In this document: one piece after another, positions 5,742 through 13,200 of the stretch | Position numbering within the stretch: the first letter of the stretch is position 1 | Layout: each line of letters begins with the position of its first letter | Source of the DNA: Bacteroidales bacterium UBA2764 | GTDB lineage: Bacteria > Bacteroidota > Bacteroidia > Bacteroidales > Paludibacteraceae | NCBI GenBank assembly: GCA_002352705.1 | Contig: DEIW01000030.1 | Location: 5,035-21,561 of the forward strand | DNA length: 16,527 nt | Reading direction: 5' to 3' | Notes under the pieces: generated by a model | The model's database searches: none | What the model was told of the DNA's origin: nothing | Seen by the model: only the letters and a program-made list of their open reading frames with translations | Made by a program: the position numbers and the translations under genes

Positions 5742-7751
5742 ATGGAAGAAGTAATCAAGCCGGAAGGCAAAGAACAAGAAAAGTATGATGGCTCGAGTAT
5801 TCAAGTGCTCGAAGGTTTGGAGGCGGTACGCAAACGTCCGGCGATGTATATCGGCGATATATCGCAAAAAGGTTTGCACCACCTCGTTTATGAAGTAGTG
5901 GACAACTCTATTGATGAAGCGCTTGCCGGATTTTGCGACGAGATAGCGGTTCATATCAATGAAGACAATTCTATTACGGTGCAGGATAACGGCCGTGGTA
6001 TTCCGGTGGACATGCATCCGAAGGAGCACAGATCGGCTCTTGAGGTGGTAATGACAGTTCTGCATGCCGGCGGTAAATTCAACAAGGATAGTTACAAGGT
6101 TTCCGGAGGTTTGCATGGTGTAGGTGTTAGTTGCGTAAATGCCTTGTCCTCCAAGATGCACGTTGAGGTATACCGTAACGGCGCGATTCATTGTCAGGAT
6201 TATGCGAAGGGAAAACCGTTGGCACCCGTTCATACGATTACTGAGGCTGAGGCGACCGGTAACTGGGAACAGCGCAAAACGGGTACGTTTGTGCAGTTCT
6301 GGCCGGATGACACGATTTTCACAGAGACCGAATATCGCTGGGAGATACTGGCGAACCGTATGCGTGAGTTGGCGTTCCTGAATGCGGGTATCAAGATTGT
6401 GCTGAAGGACAAGCGGGTAGTGGATGCGGAAGGAAATTGCAAAAAGGAGATGTTCTATTCGGAAAAAGGCTTGAGTGAGTTTGTCCGTTATATAGACGGC
6501 ACGCGTACTCCGCTGATTAGTGAGGTGATCCATCTCAATACCGAGAAATACGGCACGCCGGTAGAAGTGGCGATGATCTACAATACCGATTTTAACGAGA
6601 ACGTACACTCGTATGTCAACAATATTAATACCATAGAGGGTGGTACACACGTGGCCGGTTTCCGTGCAGCATTGACCCGCGTAATGAAAAAATATGCGGA
6701 AGAGAGCAAGATGCTCGAGAAAGCCAAGCTGAAAGATAAAGATGGGAACTCTACCATCGACCCGAACGATTTCCGCGAGGGACTGACCGCAGTTATCTCC
6801 GTCAAAGTGGCTGAACCTCAGTTTGAGGGGCAGACGAAGACGAAGTTGGGTAACTCGGAAGTGGCCGGAATGGTAAGCGCAGCGGTTGCCGAAGCGCTGC
6901 AGAACTATCTGGAAGAGCATCCGGATGATGCGAAGAAGATTGTAGAGAAAGTGATTTTGGCTGCTCAGGCACGTATCGCCGCCCGTAATGCCCGTCAGAG
7001 CGTTCTGCGTAAGTCACCGCTCTCCGGAGGGGGGCTGCCCGGTAAATTGGCGGATTGCGTGTCTAAGGATGCTGCTGAATGTGAACTCTTCCTTGTGGAG
7101 GGAGACTCTGCAGGCGGTACCGCCAAGACCGGACGTGACCGCGTGCATCAGGCTATCCTGCCTCTCCGTGGTAAAATCCTGAATGTGGAAAAAGCCATGG
7201 AGCATAAGGTGTTCGAATCCGAAGAGGTACGAAACATCTTCACTGCTCTTGGAATCACCTTCGGTACCGAAGAGGATCCGAAAGCGCTGAACCTCTCGAA
7301 GATTCGTTACCACAAAGTGATTATTATGGCCGATGCCGATGTCGATGGTGCGCATATTGCCACTCTGATTATGACCCTCTTCTTCCGTCATATGAAAGAG
7401 GTGATTGAGCAAGGCCACCTCTATATCGCTTGTGCGCCGCTCTATAAGTGCTCGAAGGGTAACTACAGTGAGTATTGCTGGAATGACCAGCAACGTACCG
7501 CGTTTATCCAGAACTATGGAAATGGCGATGAGAAACAGATAAAGACGCAGCGGTACAAAGGTCTGGGTGAGATGTCTGACGAGCAACTATGGGAGACCAC
7601 TATGGATCCGGCTCGCCGTGTGCTTAAACAAGTCACCATTGAGAACGCTGCTGAGGCTGACCGTATTATCGCGATGCTGATGGGCGATGATGTGGCGCCG
7701 CGCCGCGAGTTTATAGAGGAGAATGCTACCTACGCAAATATCGATGCGTAA
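5742..7751 (+). CDS. gyrB: DNA gyrase subunit B
   Basis: ATPase subunit of DNA gyrase, which with GyrA introduces negative supercoils. At 669 residues it has the short Bacteroidetes form, lacking the C-terminal insert of about 165 residues found in E. coli GyrB. The GHKL ATPase site shows VVDNS (N55), QDNGRGIP (81-88) and GGLHGVG (122-128), followed by QTKTKLGN (364-371) in the transducer. The TOPRIM domain has EGDSAGGTAK (453-462) and MADADVDGAH (529-538), and RYKGLGEM (604-611) lies near the C-terminus. Two in-frame ATGs exist upstream (5670, 5697), but family similarity begins only at YDGSSIQVLEG, and 5742 gives the usual leader length before it. An AGGAG at 5715-5719 is too far upstream to serve as RBS, and the bases before the ATG are A-rich, as is usual in this phylum. 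The stop overlaps the next gene's start by one base (TAATG). Confidence 0.97.
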   Translation: MEEVIKPEGKEQEKYDGSSIQVLEGLEAVRKRPAMYIGDISQKGLHHLVYEVVDNSIDEALAGFCDEIAVHINEDNSITVQDNGRGIPVDMHPKEHRSALEVVMTVLHAGGKFNKDSYKVSGGLHGVGVSCVNALSSKMHVEVYRNGAIHCQDYAKGKPLAPVHTITEAEATGNWEQRKTGTFVQFWPDDTIFTETEYRWEILANRMRELAFLNAGIKIVLKDKRVVDAEGNCKKEMFYSEKGLSEFVRYIDGTRTPLISEVIHLNTEKYGTPVEVAMIYNTDFNENVHSYVNNINTIEGGTHVAGFRAALTRVMKKYAEESKMLEKAKLKDKDGNSTIDPNDFREGLTAVISVKVAEPQFEGQTKTKLGNSEVAGMVSAAVAEALQNYLEEHPDDAKKIVEKVILAAQARIAARNARQSVLRKSPLSGGGLPGKLADCVSKDAAECELFLVEGDSAGGTAKTGRDRVHQAILPLRGKILNVEKAMEHKVFESEEVRNIFTALGITFGTEEDPKALNLSKIRYHKVIIMADADVDGAHIATLIMTLFFRHMKEVIEQGHLYIACAPLYKCSKGNYSEYCWNDQQRTAFIQNYGNGDEKQIKTQRYKGLGEMSDEQLWETTMDPARRVLKQVTIENAAEADRIIAMLMGDDVAPRREFIEENATYANIDA

Positions 7752-8284
7752 TGAAAATTGCAGTTTATTGCTCGGCAAAGGATAGCATCCCGGAGGAATA
7801 CTTGGCTCTTGGAGATGCGTTGGGATGCTGGCTCGGAGAGCAGGGGCATACGTTGGTTTATGGCGGAGCTACCGGTGGACTGATGACCCGGGTGAGCGAA
7901 GCGGCAAAAGCTCATGGAGCCTATGTCGTCGGCGTAGTGCCTCCGCGTATCATAGCAGCCGGCCGTCAGGCGCATAACTGCGACGAACTCTACCGGGTAC
8001 GGTGCATGTCCGAACGAAAGCAGGCAATGCGGGATATCGCAGATGTTATTGTTTGTCTGCCGGGCAGTTATGGTACTCTGGATGAGATGATGGATGCTAC
8101 ATCCTCTGCTATCGTTGGAGAACATCATAAACCTACTTACGTGCTGAATTACAAGGGATTTTACAATCCGCTTAAGCAGCAGATAGCTGTTATGCAATCT
8201 TTGGCATTCATTCCCAAGCAGCAGAGTTATGCTCCTGTCTTTGTGGATACATTGGAAGAAATATATACTATATTAACCAAATAA
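7751..8284 (+). CDS. LOG family (TIGR00730) nucleotide 5'-monophosphate phosphoribohydrolase
   Basis: A Rossmann-fold protein of 177 residues in the 'Lonely Guy'/YvdD-type family, whose members cleave ribose 5-phosphate from AMP or cytokinin riboside monophosphates. Visible: VYGGATGGLM (36-45), SERKQAM (87-93, with the catalytic arginine R89) and PGSYGTLDE (104-112, with the catalytic glutamate E112). The usual PGGxGTxxE motif is altered to PGS here. MKIAVYCSAK at the start matches the family beginning. Its ATG shares one base with the gyrB stop (TAATG at 7749-7753), so it is almost certainly translated from the gyrB transcript by re-initiation. The physiological substrate in bacteria is uncertain; nucleotide salvage or removal of damaged nucleotides is possible. 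Confidence 0.9.
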   Translation: MKIAVYCSAKDSIPEEYLALGDALGCWLGEQGHTLVYGGATGGLMTRVSEAAKAHGAYVVGVVPPRIIAAGRQAHNCDELYRVRCMSERKQAMRDIADVIVCLPGSYGTLDEMMDATSSAIVGEHHKPTYVLNYKGFYNPLKQQIAVMQSLAFIPKQQSYAPVFVDTLEEIYTILTK

Positions 8285-8292
8285 ACATTGTT

Positions 8293-9600
8293 ATGAACCT
8301 ATTTACGGCCAGACTAACAGGCAAAATGCTCTCGACAGATGCATTCGAGAAAGTCATTTACGAAATGCAAGAACGTGTTAAACGCTGGCGTCAAATTGAA
8401 AAATCGCCGGAGTTGGCAGAGTACAACGAACTTAAAAAAATCGTAGAGAGTCCTGATTTTCAGGAGAAAAAGCGCACTCTCCAAAGTCGCAAGTACAAAG
8501 ACACCGATGAGGGACGCAAGATGAAAGCTCTCGATCGCCTGAGTTCTTCAATGCGTATGAAGGGGTATAAATATGCCCTTCAAAACGAAACATTCCAAGC
8601 TTTCTTGAAGTTCCGCGACAGTGATGCCTTCCAAAACAAAGAAGACAACTCGGTAACTGCAAGCGAGAGGCGTATGTTTAATATGATTTATCGTTCGGCG
8701 TTTTATAAAAACTATCAGAAGGTACTTAACTCTTCTGAGTTGAAACAGCTCACGCAGTTGGAGCAAGAGACCTCTACCGAGGATTTTCGTCGCCGTAATG
8801 CCCTTTGGGCGGACGAGAAAAGATGGCAACACTCGGAGGAATATAAGACCGAGCAGCGTTATCTTGAGCTGGCAAAATCAGATGATATTAAGTTCTTCTA
8901 TACTTCGCGTCAGGAGAAGATTGACTGGGCTGAACTCTTCCGTCCGTCATTCGATGACGACATGTCTTCGTCGAAAAACTGGCAAGCTGGCTTTGGTTAT
9001 GCGAACCCGGCCATGAAGGATGGACACTCCCGCACTTCCGAACGCCAGGCTTACAATGGAGGTAAAAATACGTTCTTTGTGGACGGTCGTATGGATCTGG
9101 AAACCCGTGAGGAAAGTAAGACTGCTGTGGCATGGGATGAGAAGAAAGGGTTTATAGAGCAAGTGTTCGATTATACTTCCGATGTCATGAATACAAAAGA
9201 AGCATTCGCTCAGGAGTCCGGTATGTTTATGGCCAAAGTCCGTACCCAAGGAGTCGGCCATCATTTCTTCGGTCTTTCGACAGGAAAACAAGGTAATCCG
9301 ATGGTGGCTCTCTATTATTACAACGGTAAGGGACACCAGATGGGTCTTGTGAATGGAGCAAAGACGCAGATGGTAGATTTGACAGGCGTGTTACGCTCTA
9401 TGTACCATGTGTATACTTTCCGATGGACAAAAAATGAGTTAATCTGGTTCGTTAATAACCTGGAGATACTCCGCTTGCCGAATCGTATGCCTAAGGAGGC
9501 TATGTTCTATCTCGCTCAGAGTTGGCTTCCGGTTGCTGAGAATGGCGGAGCAGGAAAACTTAAGATTCAGTGGGCACGTGCATACCGCGCTGTAGAATAA
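8293..9600 (+). CDS. Cytoplasmic protein with N-terminal repeats and a GH16-like lectin fold lacking the catalytic motif
   Basis: A 435-residue protein without signal peptide or membrane segment. Residues 1-210 are charged and probably helical, with four copies of a loose S-x-E-(L/Y/F) ... S-x-(D/A)-(F/I) motif (about 38-56, 98-116, 148-168, 181-201). Residues 258-435 follow the strand order of glycoside hydrolase family 16 / concanavalin A-like folds: FFVDGRMDLETR (261-272), FDYTSDVMNTKEAF (292-305), ESGMFMAKVRTQG (308-320), HHFFGL (323-328), YHVYTFRWTKNELIWFVNN (371-389) and a final KIQWARAYR (424-432). The GH16 catalytic ExDxxE would be expected near 334-344, but the sequence there is GNPMVALYYYN, without acidic residues. 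It is therefore probably a binding protein rather than a glucanase. It lies 8 bases after the LOG gene and 33 bases before kdsA. The fold assignment is by pattern, not search; the function is unknown. Confidence 0.75.
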   Translation: MNLFTARLTGKMLSTDAFEKVIYEMQERVKRWRQIEKSPELAEYNELKKIVESPDFQEKKRTLQSRKYKDTDEGRKMKALDRLSSSMRMKGYKYALQNETFQAFLKFRDSDAFQNKEDNSVTASERRMFNMIYRSAFYKNYQKVLNSSELKQLTQLEQETSTEDFRRRNALWADEKRWQHSEEYKTEQRYLELAKSDDIKFFYTSRQEKIDWAELFRPSFDDDMSSSKNWQAGFGYANPAMKDGHSRTSERQAYNGGKNTFFVDGRMDLETREESKTAVAWDEKKGFIEQVFDYTSDVMNTKEAFAQESGMFMAKVRTQGVGHHFFGLSTGKQGNPMVALYYYNGKGHQMGLVNGAKTQMVDLTGVLRSMYHVYTFRWTKNELIWFVNNLEILRLPNRMPKEAMFYLAQSWLPVAENGGAGKLKIQWARAYRAVE

Positions 9601-9633
9601 GACAGTGTTAATGACTAAATCCTAAATAACCGT

Positions 9634-10419
9634 ATGTTCCTCATAGCTGGTCCTTGTGCTATTGAAAATAGAGACTGCATCATGCAGACGGCGGATACGT
9701 TACACCGTTTGTGCTATGAATTGGGGATTACGTTATATTTCAAATCCTCTTTTGATAAAGCAAACCGTACGTCTGCGTCAGCGCGTGGCGTGGGAATGGA
9801 GGAGGGATTGCGTATTTTGCAGGAAGTGAAAGACCATTTCGGCCTTCCTATAGTAACAGACGTGCATGAGAGTTGGCAGTGTGCTCCTGTTGCAGAGGTG
9901 GCTGATGTGCTGCAAATTCCTGCATTCTTGTGCCGCCAGACTGATCTATTGCAGGCGGCTGCCCGCACGAATCGCATCGTAAATGTGAAGAAGGGACAGT
10001 TTATGGCGCCGTGGGATATGCGTGGCGCAATAGATAAGATAGAGCAAATTCAACCTGATGCAAGTCGCGATGGGAGGTTATGGCTAACTGAAAGAGGTTC
10101 GTCGTTTGGTTATGGTCGTTTGGTTGTAGATATGACCTCCCTTGTTGAGATGCGCAGGTTCGGATGTCCTGTTATTTTTGATGCTACTCATTCGGTGCAG
10201 CAACCGTCTTCTCAGACAGGAGTGACCGGAGGAAACAGGGCAATGGTTCCATATCTCATGCGTGCCGCCTTGGCGGTCGGGGTAGATGGATTGTTTATTG
10301 AGACTCATCCCGATCCTGACTCTGCCATATCGGACGCTGCCAACCAAGTCAGGTTGGCGGATATGCGTGCCTTGCTTACACAGGCAATGAAGATAGATGA
10401 ACTAACCAAACCGGATTAA
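9634..10419 (+). CDS. kdsA: 3-deoxy-8-phosphooctulonate synthase (KDO 8-phosphate synthase)
   Basis: Condenses phosphoenolpyruvate with arabinose 5-phosphate to KDO 8-phosphate, the first committed step to the KDO of the LPS inner core; cytoplasmic. At 261 residues it has the family length. Visible: IAGPCAIEN (4-12), KSSFDKANRTS (37-47), TDVHESWQ (75-82), QIPAFLCRQTDLL (94-106), VNVKKGQFMAPWDM (116-129), FDATHSVQQPS (182-192) and FIETHPDPDSA (221-231). Cys8 in GPC, His186, Glu223 and Asp234 correspond to the metal ligands of metal-dependent enzymes such as that of Aquifex, so this belongs to the metal-dependent class and not the E. coli-like one, which carries Asn at the Cys position. It starts 33 bases after the GH16-like gene. 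The neighbouring nucleoside kinase begins 24 bases downstream. Confidence 0.96.
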   Translation: MFLIAGPCAIENRDCIMQTADTLHRLCYELGITLYFKSSFDKANRTSASARGVGMEEGLRILQEVKDHFGLPIVTDVHESWQCAPVAEVADVLQIPAFLCRQTDLLQAAARTNRIVNVKKGQFMAPWDMRGAIDKIEQIQPDASRDGRLWLTERGSSFGYGRLVVDMTSLVEMRRFGCPVIFDATHSVQQPSSQTGVTGGNRAMVPYLMRAALAVGVDGLFIETHPDPDSAISDAANQVRLADMRALLTQAMKIDELTKPD

Positions 10420-10443
10420 TTAGAAGAAATACTAAATAAGCCT

Positions 10444-12138
10444 ATGGATGCTACCATCACTATTTATTGTAAGAACACTCACTCCTATCATGAGGTGCCG
10501 AGAGGGATTTCGCTCATAGAGCTGAAAGATATGTTGGGAATTCAGATGCCTTATCCGATTATCGCTGCACATGTGAATTATAAGGTGGAGAATTTGGATT
10601 TCTTACTCTATAAACCGAAAGATATAGAGTTTTTGGATGCCAGTTCTCCTTCCGGTATGCGTGTGTATGTTCGTACATTGAGTATGGTGTTGGCTTGTGC
10701 TATCAATGAGTTGTATCCGGATAAGGATATGCGTATTGAACATCCAATCAGCAAAGGGTATTATTGTACCCTTCAATGGCATCAAAACAAAGAGGAAGAT
10801 CCGAATAATGAAAAAGAACCTCCTACCGTAACCCCTCAGATGGTTCTGGATATTAAGGAGCGTATGCGCCAGATTATTGCGGAGAATAGACCGATATATG
10901 AGGAGGAGAAGCAGACTAAAGAGGTTATCAAGATGTTTGCGGAACGCTATAATAACGAAAGTTCCATCTTCGAAGCACTCGGTAATCCTTACTGCCGTTA
11001 TTTCCGTATGGGTGACTTTATAGATTATTATACCAATGTCCTCTTACCCAGTTCCGGCTATATCAATGTATTCGACCTTCAACCTTTCCAGGACGGTTTG
11101 CTGCTTCGCATCCCGAACCGTACCAACCCGACAATTCTCGAGGACGCCATTCCGCAAGATAAGATGTTTTCTATCTTTCAGGAATATAATCGTTGGAATA
11201 AGCTCTTGCGAATAAATAATGTCAATGATTTTAATGTAGCCTGTAAGCAAAATAAGTCGTTCGGCTTAATTAAATTGGCGGAGGCTCTGCATGAGAAAAA
11301 AATCGCACAAATAGCGGATGCTATTGCCGAGAAACGTCCTAAAATTGTCTTTATATCCGGAGCCTCTTCATCCGGTAAAACCACGTTCTCTAAACGTCTC
11401 CAGATTCAATTGTTGGTGGACGGAATCCGTCCTGAGGTACTCTCTATGGATGATTATTTTGTGAACAGGGTGGATACTCCCAAAGACGAAAACGGAGAAT
11501 ATGATTTCGAAACTGTGAATGCTGTGGATTTGCCCTTTTTCCGTCAACAGATGCATGACTTGCTTGACGGGAAAGAGGTAGATTTACCGACATACGATTT
11601 TACTATTGGGGAGCGTGTCTTCAAAGGACGTAAATTGAAACTGCAGAAAGACTCTGTTTTGGTCATTGAGGGATTGCATGCATTGAACCCCTGTATTTTG
11701 CCTGATGTCGAAAGAAGCATGACATATAAGATTTATGTGTCAGCCCTTACTACCATCAATATTGACAACCATAATTGGATTCCTACTACCGATATCCGTC
11801 TCCTTCGCCGTGTTGTGAGGGATTATAAGTATCGTGGTTTTTCTGCACGAGAGACAATAGCGCGGTGCCCATCCGTTGTTCGTGGTGAAACCAAGTGGGT
11901 CTATCCGTTCCAGGAAGAAGCAGATGAGATGTTTAACTCCGCGCTGATTTTCGAGTTTGCTGTTCTGAAGCGCCATGCGGAGCCGATTTTACAGGAGGTG
12001 CCTAAGTTCTGTGACGAGTATAGCGAGGCGCACCGCTTGCTGAAATTCCTGCAATATTTTATTCCCGTGCCGGAGCGTGAGATTCCGCCTACGTCATTCT
12101 TGCGTGAGTTTGTGGGAGGTAGTTCATTCCGGTATTAA
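10444..12138 (+). CDS. Nucleoside (uridine-type) kinase with N-terminal TGS and ThrRS-editing-like domains
   Basis: A 564-residue cytoplasmic P-loop kinase of the uridine kinase / phosphoribulokinase superfamily, in the long architecture frequent in Bacteroidetes and Firmicutes. Residues 1-65 look like a TGS domain (VPRGISLIELKDML). Residues about 75-280 resemble the second additional domain of threonyl-tRNA synthetase (IEHPISKGYYC, YFRMGDFIDYYTNVLLPSSG). The kinase begins around 295, with Walker A GASSSGKT at 306-313, SMDDYF at 334-339, YDFET at 353-357, PTYDFTIGER at 382-391 and VIEGLHALN at 407-415. The true substrate of this family is not firmly established; uridine or cytidine phosphorylation is the usual annotation. 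The start follows the preceding stop by 24 bases. The secreted SPOR-domain gene begins 28 bases after the stop. Confidence 0.93.
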   Translation: MDATITIYCKNTHSYHEVPRGISLIELKDMLGIQMPYPIIAAHVNYKVENLDFLLYKPKDIEFLDASSPSGMRVYVRTLSMVLACAINELYPDKDMRIEHPISKGYYCTLQWHQNKEEDPNNEKEPPTVTPQMVLDIKERMRQIIAENRPIYEEEKQTKEVIKMFAERYNNESSIFEALGNPYCRYFRMGDFIDYYTNVLLPSSGYINVFDLQPFQDGLLLRIPNRTNPTILEDAIPQDKMFSIFQEYNRWNKLLRINNVNDFNVACKQNKSFGLIKLAEALHEKKIAQIADAIAEKRPKIVFISGASSSGKTTFSKRLQIQLLVDGIRPEVLSMDDYFVNRVDTPKDENGEYDFETVNAVDLPFFRQQMHDLLDGKEVDLPTYDFTIGERVFKGRKLKLQKDSVLVIEGLHALNPCILPDVERSMTYKIYVSALTTINIDNHNWIPTTDIRLLRRVVRDYKYRGFSARETIARCPSVVRGETKWVYPFQEEADEMFNSALIFEFAVLKRHAEPILQEVPKFCDEYSEAHRLLKFLQYFIPVPEREIPPTSFLREFVGGSSFRY

Positions 12139-12166
12139 TGGCATGTTATTTGTTATACTTGATTGT

Positions 12167-12619
12167 ATGAAGAAACAGATTAGTATATATATCATGATGC
12201 TGTTTGCAGTCTTCCAGATGCGGGCAGAAGATTCTATAATGACTCCTCAGCGACAGAATATACTGGAGGCTATGCCTAATGTGGAGGTTATTCAGGATTC
12301 CACAATGGCGCTGTTGCTGGATGGCGTAATGAATGGTGATCATGAGTGGGTAGAGATAGACGGTTATCGGGTGCAGATTTATTCCTCCAATCAGCAGCAA
12401 TATGCTAAGGCGGAAGCTTTGGATCTGGAGGCAAAGCTGCAAGATTGCGTGAGTCATACCATTTACGTACAATATATTTCTCCGTTCTGGAAAGTACGCA
12501 TAGGTGATTTTCGCTCGTATGAGGATGCGAAAGAGTATAAGAAAATATTTGTTCAGCAATATCCCAATATGGTCGGTGATACCTATATCGTGCGGGATAA
12601 AATCAAAGTGTTGCAATGA
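12167..12619 (+). CDS. Small secreted SPOR-domain-like protein
   Basis: A 150-residue exported protein. MKKQISIYIMMLFAVFQMRA is a likely signal peptide, with cleavage near A20-E21. The C-terminal part (about 61-143) fits a SPOR domain, which binds denuded peptidoglycan glycan strands at division sites: EIDGYRVQIYSSN (63-75), a helix QQQYAKAEALDLEAKLQ (76-92), IYVQYISPFWKVRIGDFRSY (99-118) and a second helix EDAKEYKKIFVQQYP (119-133). It is therefore probably periplasmic and peptidoglycan-associated. The frame opens earlier, and an in-frame ATG at 12143 would add eight residues (MLFVILDC). The MKKQ start is preferred because it makes a canonical signal peptide. Its stop overlaps the folE start by four bases (ATGA), so the two are translationally coupled. 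Confidence 0.87.
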   Translation: MKKQISIYIMMLFAVFQMRAEDSIMTPQRQNILEAMPNVEVIQDSTMALLLDGVMNGDHEWVEIDGYRVQIYSSNQQQYAKAEALDLEAKLQDCVSHTIYVQYISPFWKVRIGDFRSYEDAKEYKKIFVQQYPNMVGDTYIVRDKIKVLQ

Positions 12620-13200
12620 ATCTGCAAGAATTTCATAGTAATCCGGAGGTGACCGAAGCGATAGCAAAAGCGGTTGAGACGGTACTCCCTCAGATAGGCG
12701 AAAATCCTGAACGAGAAGGGCTTCAGAAGACTCCGCATCGCGTGGGTGAGGCTCTCCAATACCTCTGCAAAGGCTATAATGAGGACGCAGAAGCTATCTT
12801 ACGCTCTGCGCTCTTCGAGGAAGACTATCGCCAGATGGTAGTGGTTAAGGATATTGATTTCTATTCGCTATGCGAGCATCATATGTTGCCGTTCTTCGGG
12901 AAAGTGCATGTGGCGTATATCCCTAACGGAAGAATCACAGGACTAAGTAAGATAGCCCGTGTGGTGGATGTCTATGCGCGCCGCTTGCAGGTGCAGGAAC
13001 GTCTTACGACTCAGATTAAGGATTGTATCCAGAATACGCTCAATCCTTTAGGCGTTATGGTTGTTATTGAAGCAGAACACCTCTGTATGCAGATGAGAGG
13101 GGTTCAGAAACAGCACGCCATGACCGTCACCTCGGATTTTACCGGCGCATTCAATCGCCAGGAGACGAGAGATGAGTTCTTGAAACTGATTCGTAGTTAA
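12616..13200 (+). CDS. folE: GTP cyclohydrolase I
   Basis: Converts GTP to 7,8-dihydroneopterin triphosphate, the first step of tetrahydrofolate (and tetrahydropterin) synthesis; cytoplasmic, homodecameric in the family. The 194-residue length is usual. The zinc ligands are C86 and H89 (YSLCEHHMLPFFGKVH) and C157 (EAEHLCMQMRG), with the same spacing as in the E. coli enzyme. NPEREGLQKTPHRVG (30-44), GLSKIARVVD (109-118), RLQVQERLTTQI (123-134) and MRGVQKQ (160-166) are also present. ATG overlaps the stop of the SPOR gene by four bases. Its last 50 bases overlap the convergent membrane-protein gene on the other strand, leaving no room for a separate terminator. It appears to be the last gene of the run that begins with gyrB. 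Confidence 0.97.
   Translation: MNLQEFHSNPEVTEAIAKAVETVLPQIGENPEREGLQKTPHRVGEALQYLCKGYNEDAEAILRSALFEEDYRQMVVVKDIDFYSLCEHHMLPFFGKVHVAYIPNGRITGLSKIARVVDVYARRLQVQERLTTQIKDCIQNTLNPLGVMVVIEAEHLCMQMRGVQKQHAMTVTSDFTGAFNRQETRDEFLKLIRS

Noticed and set aside
7021..7045. G-run (GGAGGGGGGCTGCCC) in gyrB as a possible repeat copy
   Set aside because: It encodes the conserved SGGGLPGKLAD of GyrB, so it is ordinary coding sequence.
12140..12166. Promoter before the SPOR-domain gene (TTTG and TATACTTG)
   Set aside because: The two elements are too close together and the -7 match is imperfect; read-through from the upstream gene is more likely.
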